Of a stretch of DNA of 26,580 nucleotides, positions 1-7,449 are shown one piece after another (within the stretch, counting starts at the first letter, position 1; every line of letters starts with the position of its first letter). The notes under the pieces were generated by a model. The model was given only the letters and a program-made list of their open reading frames with translations, was not told the DNA's origin and searched no databases. The position numbers and the translations under genes were made by a program. The stretch is taken from positions 1 through 26,580 of the IMG/VR virus record IMGVR_UViG_3300020473_000108; one strand, given 5' to 3'. The stretch is from a virus.

Positions 1-2599
1 TTTTCCAAGCTTCAAGTGAAGCGTCTATAGCTTCATTTACTTCATTTTCTTCTTTGTGGTATGATGCATTCATTTTATCTTTATGATATGAAGCATTCAT
101 CTTACCTTTCATCATCATCATATGAGATGCTTTGATAGGTTTTCCACCCTTGGAAATAATTCCGTTCATACCTTCTTTTTTGACTTGTGCCAAGAACTTT
201 TTTGCTTGTTCAAGGGATGGAAACTTACTGACTTTGATTGGACCTTTTTTTGAAGATGCATACTTGACTTCAAATGTTCCTTTTTTTGCAAGATAATCTG
301 CTGGACCTTCTTCAACATGATCCATTGCACCACATTCACCACAATGTTCTTGCATTTTGTTACGAAAATCTTTGAGTGTTCTCATATTCTCATCCATTTC
401 TGGTTTTAGATTTATTTTGTCCTTTTTCTTGGACTTTTTTGTTTCCAATGGTTCTAATTCTTCACCCATTGCCATTTTCGTGGCGGTTGCATACATAACC
501 TGTTTTGCTTTATCACCATATCTTTTGACGAACTCAGGCATTTTCTTCTTGAGTTTCATCACGATTTCTTCTCGTTTCTTCATCTCATTATCAGTCATCT
601 CTCGTTCAACGACCAACTCTTCATTTGCCATTCTCTTGACTTTGGTCTTGAGATACTGAAGTGTTCTCTTTGCAACTTCATCAGGCGTTTTACCACTGAA
701 CTCTTTTCTCTGATACCAATCGACCTTACCCTTGAGTGCAGGATTATTTGTTGAGGCCTCATTCACATATACAATCATCCAATGTTTATAATCAGCAGTA
801 TCAACGCCAGGTTCTAAAAATTTTGGGTCTGATGCTATTTTGCCAGGTTCTGGTCCTGCAAGAAAAATATGCACCTTATACTCAATAAACAATTTTGGTG
901 CAGAATCGCCAGGAAATGTAATTCCCATGCCTGGTATCAATCCATGATGTGCAAGTTTAAATTTATCATTTTGTAATTTTGCACCAGATATAATCTTCCC
1001 TAACCCACTTGTCAAAGACCTTGGAAACTTTTTGATATCTTTGATACTCACATAATCGGGAGTTCTATATTCTTTATCACTTGTTGCACTACCACCTTTC
1101 TGTTTACCAATATACCTTCTTTTTACTTCTGCATCTTTTTTAGCAAGTTCTCTTTCTTTTTTTCCCACATTTATCAGTGCTTTTCTAACTGCAGCAGTTT
1201 GTCTTTCTCCTTTTTTACTCAATCCAGGCTCAATCTTGGTAATCTTACCACCACCTCTCATAAACCTGTCAATTGCAGCTTGATTGGGAGAAGGCGCTTC
1301 TGTAAGTTCTACCTCTTCCTTCTTCATTTTGTCAAGATGTTTTTTGATTCTCTTTGACTGCCCCATATGCATTTTAGATGCACCTGCTAACTCTTTTGAA
1401 ATTTTTTCTAAATCCTCATCTTCTTTCACACTCTCAATATACATATTGAGTTCAAATCTTTTGTTGTCAAGATTTGCTACTTGAACGTGAAGATTCTGTT
1501 TCTTATCTGTTCCAAGAATGTAACGATTTGTTTTTCCCTTAGATGGTTTTCTTGGACCAGTTGCAACTTTATTGTCAATATCGTCTTTATCTACTGTGTA
1601 TCCTCTTTTCTTTGCAACTGCATATGCGTGCTGCATTGCACCTGAGAATGTCTTGTGATATAATTCATAATCAGAATGTTTTCTCTCATCTAGTTCAGTT
1701 TCTTCCTTCATCGTCTTCTTGATGTAATTGTCAACAGAAGGTGAAAGTCCTTTGAACGCAAGAAGAATCTCATCTCCAACAATTCCTGCCATCATTGAGA
1801 GAACTTTATCTCTTGGGTCTGTGTCACTTGGGATATCACTCTTGTCTGGTAACATTCCCTTCTTTGCGATTGCTGCGACTTTCATGAAATCGTCTTTGTC
1901 AATTCCACCACTCTTTTTCGCATACTTCTCTAACTCAACTCCAAACTTCTTGACGTTCTTAAAAAGTTCTGGTGTAAGACGAATACCTTTGTGCATTTTT
2001 TCTTCTAAATCTACTTCAACATCTTCTGGAATTCCTAATCTTTTTCTCAATGCAGCTCGTCTTGCAATATTATCTCTCTTCGCTTCTGCTCCAGATAATT
2101 TTTTTCTTCCGTCTTCTTTATCTTTGAAGATTTCTCTGCCCTTTATGATTGCTCTCCCTTCATCTGCACCATCCTTGAAAGTTCCTTTTACAAACTTCGT
2201 ATACTGGTCAAAATCAAGTCCTGCTTTCTTTGCACGTTTTGCAAAATCAGTCAATACCTTATCGGGGAAAGGAATGAGATTTGAATAGTCCCTTCTACGT
2301 TCATCTAAACCTTCAATCTCTTCTGCCATTTCCTTCATTGCTTTGGAAATCGCTTTTCTTCTCTTGTGAAGATACTCATCCGAACTATCTACATCTCCGT
2401 CATTGTCAATGTCTTTATCTTTTCGGTTTTTGAACTTCTTTTTGACTGCATCTTTGTTCACAGGGTCAAGAGCTTCGTCTGTCTGCCCAGGAGTCATTTC
2501 TTTGTATTCTTGTGATAATTCGTCTGTTCCTGTTTCTTTAGGTTTTCTTGACTGTTTCAGACCTTCTCTGATGGAACGAATAAAAGCGGTATCAATCAT
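1..2599 (-). CDS. Very large lysine-rich virion/core polyprotein-like protein (C-terminus beyond window)
   Basis: An uninterrupted frame starts at the ATG ending at 2597 and is open to the window edge, giving 866 codons without a stop. I see a perfect EF-hand/dockerin-like loop near residues 63-74 (DIDNDGDVDSSD), predicted to bind Ca2+. Other modules are a YGDKAKQVMYATATKMA segment (about 473-530), a CGECGAMDH segment, a GGGKITKIEPG segment and a tandem repeat of KMNASYHK[DE]. Several [LI]-x-E sites resembling prohead-protease sites lie between modules: GLDE near residue 100, ELDE, and ELTE-A near base 1300. From memory, similar DxDNDGDVDSSDEYLHKRR and ATATKMA modules occur in virion proteins of marine T4-like phages. 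I infer a head or core protein matured by proteolysis. Its start overlaps the preceding 38-residue gene by ATGA. The exact function is unknown. Confidence 0.75.
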   Translation of the reverse strand, partial: MIDTAFIRSIREGLKQSRKPKETGTDELSQEYKEMTPGQTDEALDPVNKDAVKKKFKNRKDKDIDNDGDVDSSDEYLHKRRKAISKAMKEMAEEIEGLDERRRDYSNLIPFPDKVLTDFAKRAKKAGLDFDQYTKFVKGTFKDGADEGRAIIKGREIFKDKEDGRKKLSGAEAKRDNIARRAALRKRLGIPEDVEVDLEEKMHKGIRLTPELFKNVKKFGVELEKYAKKSGGIDKDDFMKVAAIAKKGMLPDKSDIPSDTDPRDKVLSMMAGIVGDEILLAFKGLSPSVDNYIKKTMKEETELDERKHSDYELYHKTFSGAMQHAYAVAKKRGYTVDKDDIDNKVATGPRKPSKGKTNRYILGTDKKQNLHVQVANLDNKRFELNMYIESVKEDEDLEKISKELAGASKMHMGQSKRIKKHLDKMKKEEVELTEAPSPNQAAIDRFMRGGGKITKIEPGLSKKGERQTAAVRKALINVGKKERELAKKDAEVKRRYIGKQKGGSATSDKEYRTPDYVSIKDIKKFPRSLTSGLGKIISGAKLQNDKFKLAHHGLIPGMGITFPGDSAPKLFIEYKVHIFLAGPEPGKIASDPKFLEPGVDTADYKHWMIVYVNEASTNNPALKGKVDWYQRKEFSGKTPDEVAKRTLQYLKTKVKRMANEELVVEREMTDNEMKKREEIVMKLKKKMPEFVKRYGDKAKQVMYATATKMAMGEELEPLETKKSKKKDKINLKPEMDENMRTLKDFRNKMQEHCGECGAMDHVEEGPADYLAKKGTFEVKYASSKKGPIKVSKFPSLEQAKKFLAQVKKEGMNGIISKGGKPIKASHMMMMKGKMNASYHKDKMNASYHKEENEVNEAIDASLEAWK
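50..103 (-). repeat. In-frame 27-nt tandem duplication (KMNASYHKD/E)
   Basis: Two adjacent 9-codon units encode KMNASYHKD and KMNASYHKE within the large polyprotein. The units differ at several synonymous positions, so the duplication is not very recent. Confidence 0.8.
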
Positions 2600-2712
2600 T
2601 TTGAATCCTTATACCTTTTGGTAAGCCTCTTGAGTTGTTCTTTTCTGCGCTCTAAATCACGATTTTCTCTATCGTCAATGCGCTCGTCTATGTATTGTTG
2701 AAAAGTTTTCAT
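2596..2712 (-). CDS. 38-residue tag-only mini-protein
   Basis: The frame runs from the ATG at 2712 to a TGA at 2598-2596 and overlaps the next ATG as ATGA. It begins MKTFQQYIDER, almost the same as the capsid targeting sequence of T4 internal proteins (MKTYQEFI-x-E), with an I-D-E cleavage-type site. The remaining residues are a highly charged helix rich in Arg, Lys and Glu. After cleavage only about 28 basic residues would remain. It is too short for usual gene callers. The overlap with the polyprotein gene and the shared tag argue that it is real. Its role may be as a small internal head peptide or as a translational coupler for the polyprotein. Confidence 0.7.
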   Translation of the reverse strand: MKTFQQYIDERIDDRENRDLERRKEQLKRLTKRYKDSK

Positions 2713-2717
2713 ATTAA

Positions 2718-2725
2718 TATTTATA
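2718..2725 (-). promoter_or_regulatory. T4-type late promoter (TATAAATA)
   Basis: An exact TATAAATA on the minus strand, in an AT-rich gap just after the HAD gene stop. It lies only 5 bases before the ATG of the 38-residue gene, so a transcript starting there would have almost no leader for that gene and would mainly serve the polyprotein gene. Confidence 0.5.
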
Positions 2726-2727
2726 AA

Positions 2728-3240
2728 TTATCTATACCCGATTTTGCGTAATTCTTTGATGGTATTTGCAGCAGATGTATGAACGATACCCAAACCTCCC
2801 GCCCTTTTAAACGCATCAATGTTTTTTGCATGGTCATCTATCAATAAATTGGGTCTTCCATCCTTACCATCCTTTGCAAAGTTTGATTTGTTTTTACGCA
2901 TAACTGCATAAACTCTTGCATCATTTACACCAAAATGTTTTTTCATCCATCTTTTCTTGTCCTCAGCAGCACGTTCTGATATTGGTCCTCTACCACCTTT
3001 AGGAATAGCAGTCAATATGTTTGGATTATATCTTCCAATAAACCTCCATAATTGTTTTGCATCAGGCATTGGTGGTAATTGAAAAAACATATCGTGTGGT
3101 AAGTCATGCCAATTTTCATCGGTAAACTTCTGTCCAAGATGTTCTCTGGTAAACTTCTGGAAATCAGCAAGAACACCATCCATATCACAATAGATGGTTG
3201 GTGTATCAAACTCTACTAGATAATCTTTAAATTTTTTCAT
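2728..3240 (-). CDS. Capsid-tagged HAD-family 5'(3')-nucleotidase-like protein
   Basis: A 170-residue protein. Residues 1-10 (MKKFKDYLVE) are the capsid-targeting-type tag with an L-V-E cleavage site. HAD motif I follows at once: D19-M-D21-G-V. Motif II is probably T77 (ILTAIPK), a lysine-rich stretch follows (residues 115-127), and motif IV is LLIDDHAKN at 132-140. This layout matches short phage 5'(3')-deoxyribonucleotidases of the HAD superfamily, which remove phosphate from nucleoside monophosphates. The tag ends four residues before the catalytic domain, so cleavage would release an intact enzyme. An AGGA ribosome site lies upstream. The HAD call is strong; the substrate is inferred. Confidence 0.8.
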   Translation of the reverse strand: MKKFKDYLVEFDTPTIYCDMDGVLADFQKFTREHLGQKFTDENWHDLPHDMFFQLPPMPDAKQLWRFIGRYNPNILTAIPKGGRGPISERAAEDKKRWMKKHFGVNDARVYAVMRKNKSNFAKDGKDGRPNLLIDDHAKNIDAFKRAGGLGIVHTSAANTIKELRKIGYR

Positions 3241-3257
3241 GTTCCTGACTCTTTCCT

Positions 3258-4064
3258 TTATTTTTTCCTATTGATAAGAGAAACCAAATCTTTTTGTGAT
3301 TTCATAACAGCATTCTTCCACATTTCTTGTACAATGAGCAATTCATCTTCATATCGTAATACTTCTTTAACTACATATACATTTTTGATAGATATTTTAT
3401 TCATTACACTCTCATTATAATAATGTTGACCTTTTCCCTTTTCTACCGCTCTACCATATTTTCTCAATTCTTTCTGACCCATCTTATTTTTCTTGAGAAT
3501 TCCTTCACAATTATCAATATATTCTTTGATAAATTGTCCTTTCTCTTTCTGGGATAAAGTTTGTCCCAAATGATTAAATTCTATCGCTCCTTGTTTGGAG
3601 TTTTTTGAATATGATTTGCCACTAAATTTTTCATACATCTTCTTTACCATAAGTTCCATGTGACGAAACAAACTTGGAAAATCGGTTTTGTTGATGGGAA
3701 TTGCTCTTCTGCCTCCCTCTAATCTTTCCGACCATGCATCTTTATCATGGGACAATAATTCTGTACCTTCTAATTCTACTACAACTCCCCCCTGAGTTTC
3801 AACTCCAGCAAATGGAGTAGGATCAGTTGGTTCAATCTCTGTCATTACTGAAATTGAAGATTTTTTACCTTGTAACTTTATAAGTTTTCCCAATCCAACT
3901 TTATCAGTAACATGCCATGCTCTAATACGTTCAAGTTTACCAAATGCTCTTTCAAGTGCAGTAGAAGATAATATTAAAGCAGGAGTTTCAGCATTTGTAA
4001 AGATCATATCCTTAGTATTAAATAAGGCTTGATCTTCTCTAATGAAGGCCTTAAACTTTTTCAT
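3258..4064 (-). CDS. Capsid-tagged ADP-ribosyltransferase-like protein A
   Basis: 268 residues from the ATG at 4064. A longer frame exists upstream, but this start has an AAAGGAAG ribosome site and puts the tag MKKFKAFIRE first. It is clearly a distant paralogue of the gene at 5226-6146. Both have R-x4-H-[VL]-T-D-x2-GL-x2-L-x-K-x-Q-x2-K-x-SIS, then GV-x3-GG-x3-ELE, and near the C-terminus [NW]-[ED]-E-x-V-x-N-x-[IV]-SIK. An early R, a central SIS and a late E before a beta strand resemble the R-S-E signature of ADP-ribosyltransferases. T4 packages such an enzyme (Alt) in its head. The ART assignment is inference; the paralogy and the tag are visible. Confidence 0.55.
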   Translation of the reverse strand: MKKFKAFIREDQALFNTKDMIFTNAETPALILSSTALERAFGKLERIRAWHVTDKVGLGKLIKLQGKKSSISVMTEIEPTDPTPFAGVETQGGVVVELEGTELLSHDKDAWSERLEGGRRAIPINKTDFPSLFRHMELMVKKMYEKFSGKSYSKNSKQGAIEFNHLGQTLSQKEKGQFIKEYIDNCEGILKKNKMGQKELRKYGRAVEKGKGQHYYNESVMNKISIKNVYVVKEVLRYEDELLIVQEMWKNAVMKSQKDLVSLINRKK

Positions 4065-4266
4065 TCTTCCTTTGATGTTTCTTCTGACATTGTTCTGGCA
4101 TTGTATTTGCAAAAGTAGTAATCATCGTAAGATATTGTTGCCATTTTACCAGATTGATTCCCTTCTCCTGTGCCTTCTGAAGTGCTTTCAACGCAACATT
4201 TTTAGGAATATTCAGTTTCTTGGATACCTTGTTTGTGATATCTGTAAACTTTTTAAAAGAAATCAT
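4051..4266 (-). CDS. Small tag-like protein of unknown function
   Basis: 71 residues starting MISFKKFTDITNKV, a weaker version of the tag without a clear [LI]-x-E site. The rest is helical and basic with a Q-rich end. It overlaps the upstream gene by ATGA and the downstream tagged gene by 14 bases, which supports translation. I do not recognise a family. Confidence 0.55.
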   Translation of the reverse strand: MISFKKFTDITNKVSKKLNIPKNVALKALQKAQEKGINLVKWQQYLTMITTFANTMPEQCQKKHQRKNEKV

Positions 4267-4766
4267 TCCGATTCCCTTGTGATGGAATATACTTTCTCTA
4301 TCTGTTTTTCTAAAATAGGTGTGCGATTCGGCCAGTAGATGTACTCTTTGTCTGGATTCTTCATCAACCCCTTTAACATTGGAACAACTAACGTTTCCAA
4401 CTCTTTTAATCTTGTTGCAAATTTTTCATTAAGTTCACCTTTGCGTTCTTCAACTTCGTCAATGACTGCACGAATTGAATTACTCTGTTCTCCTAATGCG
4501 TTTGCAATCTGTGTTGACTCAATCTCTAAAATCTTGTCAACCTTTTCCTCTAAACGAGAAATCTTTTCTCCTGTCTCATCAAACAAACTTGTATCTTCTT
4601 TATCCCCAAGTGCTTGAATCAAACTTGAGATTGAGTCCATTTTCTTTTTGAGTTCGTCAAACTCATCAGACGAAACTGCTGATGGTTGGACTTCTGTTGT
4701 TGTCTGGGTCTTTTGAAACTCTTCAGTTGATACAGCACTAAACCCAAAATCAAAATCATCTGCCAT
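4263..4766 (-). CDS. Coiled-coil phage protein with EYIYWPNR motif, probable virion protein
   Basis: 167 residues. It starts MADDFDFGFSAVS, then has a Thr/Glu-rich linker, a long coiled-coil region (about 38-130, with heptad-like LxxKVDKILEIE) and a conserved-looking C-terminal segment KEYIYWPNRTPILEKQIEKV. From memory, small T4-like marine phage proteins share the MADxFDFGF start and the EYIYWP-R end, and these are often structural. It lacks the capsid tag although it sits among tagged genes, so it may be a scaffold, fibre or assembly protein rather than cargo. Confidence 0.6.
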   Translation of the reverse strand: MADDFDFGFSAVSTEEFQKTQTTTEVQPSAVSSDEFDELKKKMDSISSLIQALGDKEDTSLFDETGEKISRLEEKVDKILEIESTQIANALGEQSNSIRAVIDEVEERKGELNEKFATRLKELETLVVPMLKGLMKNPDKEYIYWPNRTPILEKQIEKVYSITRESE

Positions 4767-4770
4767 ATTA

Positions 4771-5229
4771 TTATACCTTTAACTTTTGATTACTTGTCTT
4801 AAAATCTTTTTTTCTCATCACTGTTTTCGCCACCATATCCAACATACCATCTCGATCACGCTGAAGTACAAAAGGCATATTAACATCAGTTTCCATATCG
4901 TGTATTACTGCTTGTGCATCTGGACCCATTTTTGGAATCTTCTTACCATGTTTTTTATACGTGAGCCTAAAAAGACGTATAAGTTCTGCCGTATTAATTG
5001 GTTTCTTGTTTCGCTCATCATTAACCCTATCCAGAAAATGACGAGTAAACTCAACATCAATACCAACAGCAGCGAATAACTTGTCTGCATATCTCTCTAT
5101 CTGGTCAAGGTCTGAACGAGAAACATCCTCTGAGATTTTTCGTATTTCCAATTCTTTTGCGAACAATATGTCGCCCCATTCTTCTTCCGTGAATGATTCT
5201 GTCTCTATGTAATCCTTGAACTTTTTCAT
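4771..5229 (-). CDS. Capsid-tagged protein with a BECR/RelE-type nuclease-like core
   Basis: 152 residues. The tag MKKFKDYIETE is followed by a Glu-rich helix, then VEFTRHFLDRVNDERN at 59-74. An F-T-x-H-x3-R-x2-[DE]-R pattern followed by several predicted strands (AQAVIHDM, MPFVLQ, LDMVAKTVM) resembles small toxin-like nucleases of the BECR fold, such as DUF4258-type proteins. The C-terminus is basic (MRKKDFKTSNQKLKV). The nuclease reading is only a fold-pattern inference. The start overlaps the upstream stop by ATGA. The first 19 bases are identical to those of the next tagged gene. Confidence 0.55.
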   Translation of the reverse strand: MKKFKDYIETESFTEEEWGDILFAKELEIRKISEDVSRSDLDQIERYADKLFAAVGIDVEFTRHFLDRVNDERNKKPINTAELIRLFRLTYKKHGKKIPKMGPDAQAVIHDMETDVNMPFVLQRDRDGMLDMVAKTVMRKKDFKTSNQKLKV

Positions 5230-5238
5230 TTCTTGTTT
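5211..5238 (-). repeat. 28-nt direct repeat, copy 1 (gene junction plus tag)
   Basis: Identical to 6128-6155. It covers the end of the upstream gene (codons ending in Asn/Lys and the stop), the ATGA junction and the first codons of the tag (MKKFKD). Confidence 0.85.
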
Positions 5239-6146
5239 TCTTTTACTTTTTTTGCAATATGAAGTGACATTTTATTATTGTTATCCCATACCATAATTGG
5301 TAATCCAAATAATTCTTTTTTATTTTTGTATTGTTTTGCAACCTCTGCACCGACATGAATCATTTTTATTGAAACATTATTTACTACCAATTCATCCCAA
5401 TCTGCAAAATCACCAGTAGCAGCATTAAATTTGAGTTTTCTATCTTTGGTGTAATCCAAAAACACAGAACGCAACACTTTTGCATTCTTTTTAATTACCT
5501 TCTCCATTCCATCCAAATAATCAGAAATTGCATTTTTCAAAACTTTGCCAGGTTCTGAAGCATTTTTCTTAATACCATCTCCAACCATTACCCAACCCAC
5601 CACTGGATTTATTTTTATTCTTTTTCGTAAATTTGGTTCTACATACTCTTTGTACTTATTAGAAACTGTAAATAACATTTTTTCTATATCATTTTCTATA
5701 CCCTTCACTTTTTTACCACCACCCATTCCTATTGGTAAATCATCTGGTCCGTTTATGATGTAAGCCCAGTTCGTATACCTTCTACCAGTTTTGTCTGGTC
5801 TAGTATTAAGGTCTTCGGGGGAAGCAATGAGAACATCTGCTTCTAATTCTGCAATAAAACCACCTTTTGATGCAACTCCATATTTTATTCTGTCTGGGTT
5901 CATATTATAAAATGCAGATATTGATTTTTTTGTTTTTTGTATCTTTTTTAATCTTTCCAAACCATCTAAATCCGTCAAATGGAAAACAATTGACCTTGTG
6001 GTTTCGGGAAATACTCTTTTGAAGATTGATGGTGATATTGGTATGATGACATCATTCATGCTAGACCTTGGCAAATCAAAAAGCAAAGATGATAAACTTT
6101 GTTGCCATGCAATGTCTTCATTAAGAAAATCCTTGAACTTTTTCAT
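5226..6146 (-). CDS. Capsid-tagged ADP-ribosyltransferase-like protein B
   Basis: 306 residues. The tag MKKFKDFLNE has an L-N-E cleavage-type site. The core aligns by eye with the 3258-4064 protein: TRSIVFHLTDLDGLERLKK, then KKSISAF, GGFIAELEADVL, GRRYTNWAYI, and late WDELVVNNVSIKMIHV. The order R, S-I-S, E fits the ADP-ribosyltransferase R-S-E layout. The D-x-x-GRR segment before a Trp is shared with paralogue A (GGRRAI). It is larger than A because of an insert with GMGGGKKVKG near the middle. Two such paralogues in a packaged set would parallel T4 Alt/Mod biology, but the family call needs a structure or profile search. Confidence 0.55.
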   Translation of the reverse strand: MKKFKDFLNEDIAWQQSLSSLLFDLPRSSMNDVIIPISPSIFKRVFPETTRSIVFHLTDLDGLERLKKIQKTKKSISAFYNMNPDRIKYGVASKGGFIAELEADVLIASPEDLNTRPDKTGRRYTNWAYIINGPDDLPIGMGGGKKVKGIENDIEKMLFTVSNKYKEYVEPNLRKRIKINPVVGWVMVGDGIKKNASEPGKVLKNAISDYLDGMEKVIKKNAKVLRSVFLDYTKDRKLKFNAATGDFADWDELVVNNVSIKMIHVGAEVAKQYKNKKELFGLPIMVWDNNNKMSLHIAKKVKENKK

Positions 6147-6155
6147 TTCTTGTTT
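6128..6155 (-). repeat. 28-nt direct repeat, copy 2 (gene junction plus tag)
   Basis: Identical to 5211-5238. It again spans the 3' end of the upstream gene, the ATGA overlap and the tag start of the downstream gene. Confidence 0.85.
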
Positions 6156-6466
6156 CTTTTCTTTGTAATTTCTTTCATCTTATTGATGTATGCACGATAC
6201 ACAGCTGCGGCACCTTTCTTTCCCATCACTCTCGCTCGTTGTTCCATTGCGATTGCAGCCTGTATTTTGTGTGCGTGTTTCTTTCCACTGTTCTCAATCT
6301 TTCTCACACTTGCTTCTGCATCTTTGACAGTTGCAAATTTTAGACCATGTATCGTTCCTTTTGGATTTTCATCTGTGTAAAGGTCAGAGTGTTTGTCACT
6401 ACCTGCTGGTTGTCCCTTCTTTCTGGGAATCCTTGGTGCCTCTGAAAACTGTTTAAATGTTTGCAA
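6143..6466 (-). CDS. Capsid-tagged basic protein, conserved marine-phage type
   Basis: 107 residues starting MQTFKQFSEAPR, a tag variant with F-S-E followed by Ala. The body has RIPRKKGQPAGSDKHSDLYT, then NPKGTIHGLKF, and a helical part with KIENSGKKHAHKIQAAIAMEQRA. I recall this as a conserved small domain in marine phages and some bacteria, without a known function. The high Lys/His content would suit DNA binding inside the head. It overlaps both neighbours (ATGA downstream, 14 bases upstream). Confidence 0.65.
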   Translation of the reverse strand: MQTFKQFSEAPRIPRKKGQPAGSDKHSDLYTDENPKGTIHGLKFATVKDAEASVRKIENSGKKHAHKIQAAIAMEQRARVMGKKGAAAVYRAYINKMKEITKKRNKK

Positions 6467-6884
6467 CCGAATCTCCTACCTTGCCCGTCTTATTTGCAAT
6501 CGATACATGAAACACTCTCTTCGGGTCTGGGTTTGATTGTAACAAATCTGTAACATAGTCCTTGAGTTGTCTCTGTTGTTTGACTTTCATATACCAAGAA
6601 ACCTTACCAGATGATTCTACCTTTTTTGGTTCTTCAAACTCCAATTGAAAATTTGGATCATCGAACTTTACATCCTTGAATTTTGAACTTATCTTTTTCC
6701 ACCCAGCTCCTCCTGCAAGTGTAACGTGTAACTTGTCATCTCCTATCGGTTTCATATCGGGATTCTTTTTAATCAACTTATGTCTGACTGATCTAATATA
6801 CTTGACTTCTCTAGGACTAGGATAATATTTTAAAATACTTTCTACCTCTACCTGTTCCTTTAAAAAATTTTTAAAACCTAACAC
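6453..6884 (-). CDS. Capsid-tagged 2H-family phosphoesterase-like protein
   Basis: 143 residues. The tag MLGFKNFLKE ends in L-K-E. Two H-x-[TS]-hydrophobic motifs are visible: H53-V-T55-L and H126-V-S128-I, 73 residues apart, each in a predicted strand. This is the defining signature of 2H phosphoesterases, which act on 2',3'-cyclic, 2'-5' or cyclic oligonucleotide phosphates. T4 Acb1, which destroys CBASS cyclic nucleotides, is a phage member of this superfamily. A packaged enzyme of this kind could act at the moment of infection. The family call rests on the motif pair and its spacing; the anti-CBASS role is inference. Confidence 0.65.
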   Translation of the reverse strand: MLGFKNFLKEQVEVESILKYYPSPREVKYIRSVRHKLIKKNPDMKPIGDDKLHVTLAGGAGWKKISSKFKDVKFDDPNFQLEFEEPKKVESSGKVSWYMKVKQQRQLKDYVTDLLQSNPDPKRVFHVSIANKTGKVGDSVANI

Positions 6885-7168
6885 TACTGTCCACCTCTAA
6901 CTTCTGTCAAATATTTGTGGTCCACATCTGATATGAACTCTTTGATGTATCCTTGTAACTCAGTCGCTTCTTCGTCATCTTTTATTTGATTGATTTTACC
7001 TTTGATTGAAATCAAACTATCTTCTATCTTCTTACACTCTTCATATGTTATCATTACTTGTGTCTCTAAGTCCACATGACAAACAAATAATTCATCCTCT
7101 TTTCTTTCTACTTTACTTGAACACCAGTAAGTGTAGAATTGAGAATGTGACCATCGTGAATAACTCAT
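6884..7168 (-). CDS. Conserved hypothetical phage protein
   Basis: 94 residues starting MSYSRWSHSQFYTYW, with two Cys in the first half and a C-terminal helical charged region. From memory, short proteins beginning MSYSRW-x-S-x-[FW]-Y-T-[FY]-W recur in T4-like marine phages. It has no capsid tag. It abuts the tagged 2H gene and overlaps the upstream gene by ATGA, so it belongs to the same transcript. Confidence 0.6.
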   Translation of the reverse strand: MSYSRWSHSQFYTYWCSSKVERKEDELFVCHVDLETQVMITYEECKKIEDSLISIKGKINQIKDDEEATELQGYIKEFISDVDHKYLTEVRGGQ

Positions 7169-7443
7169 TTAGCATTCCTTAGTTTGATTTTAGTTACTAG
7201 TTCATCTGTCAATCTCATCTGCTCAAGTTTTCTTGCAATTCTAGCAGATTTAGAATTTTCCTCCCTACGTTTTTCGTTTGCGTATGCAGTTTCATACTCT
7301 TTCCACAAAACATCACTATGTTTTCTATACAACTCATCCTCATGTTCCCATTCTATTTTCAGTATTCTTCTCAAGTCCTCATAAGCATAGTATTCAATCA
7401 AGACCTCATGCGCTGGTCTGTATTTCTCGTATACTGTTTCCAT
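7165..7443 (-). CDS. Hypothetical charged helical protein
   Basis: 92 residues, nearly all predicted helix and rich in Glu, Arg and Lys, with YEKYRPAHEVLIEYYAYEDLRRI at the start. There is no recognisable domain and no capsid tag. The ATGA overlap with the next gene supports expression. Confidence 0.6.
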   Translation of the reverse strand: METVYEKYRPAHEVLIEYYAYEDLRRILKIEWEHEDELYRKHSDVLWKEYETAYANEKRREENSKSARIARKLEQMRLTDELVTKIKLRNAK

Positions 7444-7449
7444 GTGTTA

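Noticed and set aside
1728-2288. Plus-strand reading frame of 186 codons
   Set aside because: It is antisense to the continuous polyprotein frame, Ser/Phe/Leu-rich as expected of the reverse of a Lys/Glu-rich gene, and has no ribosome site.
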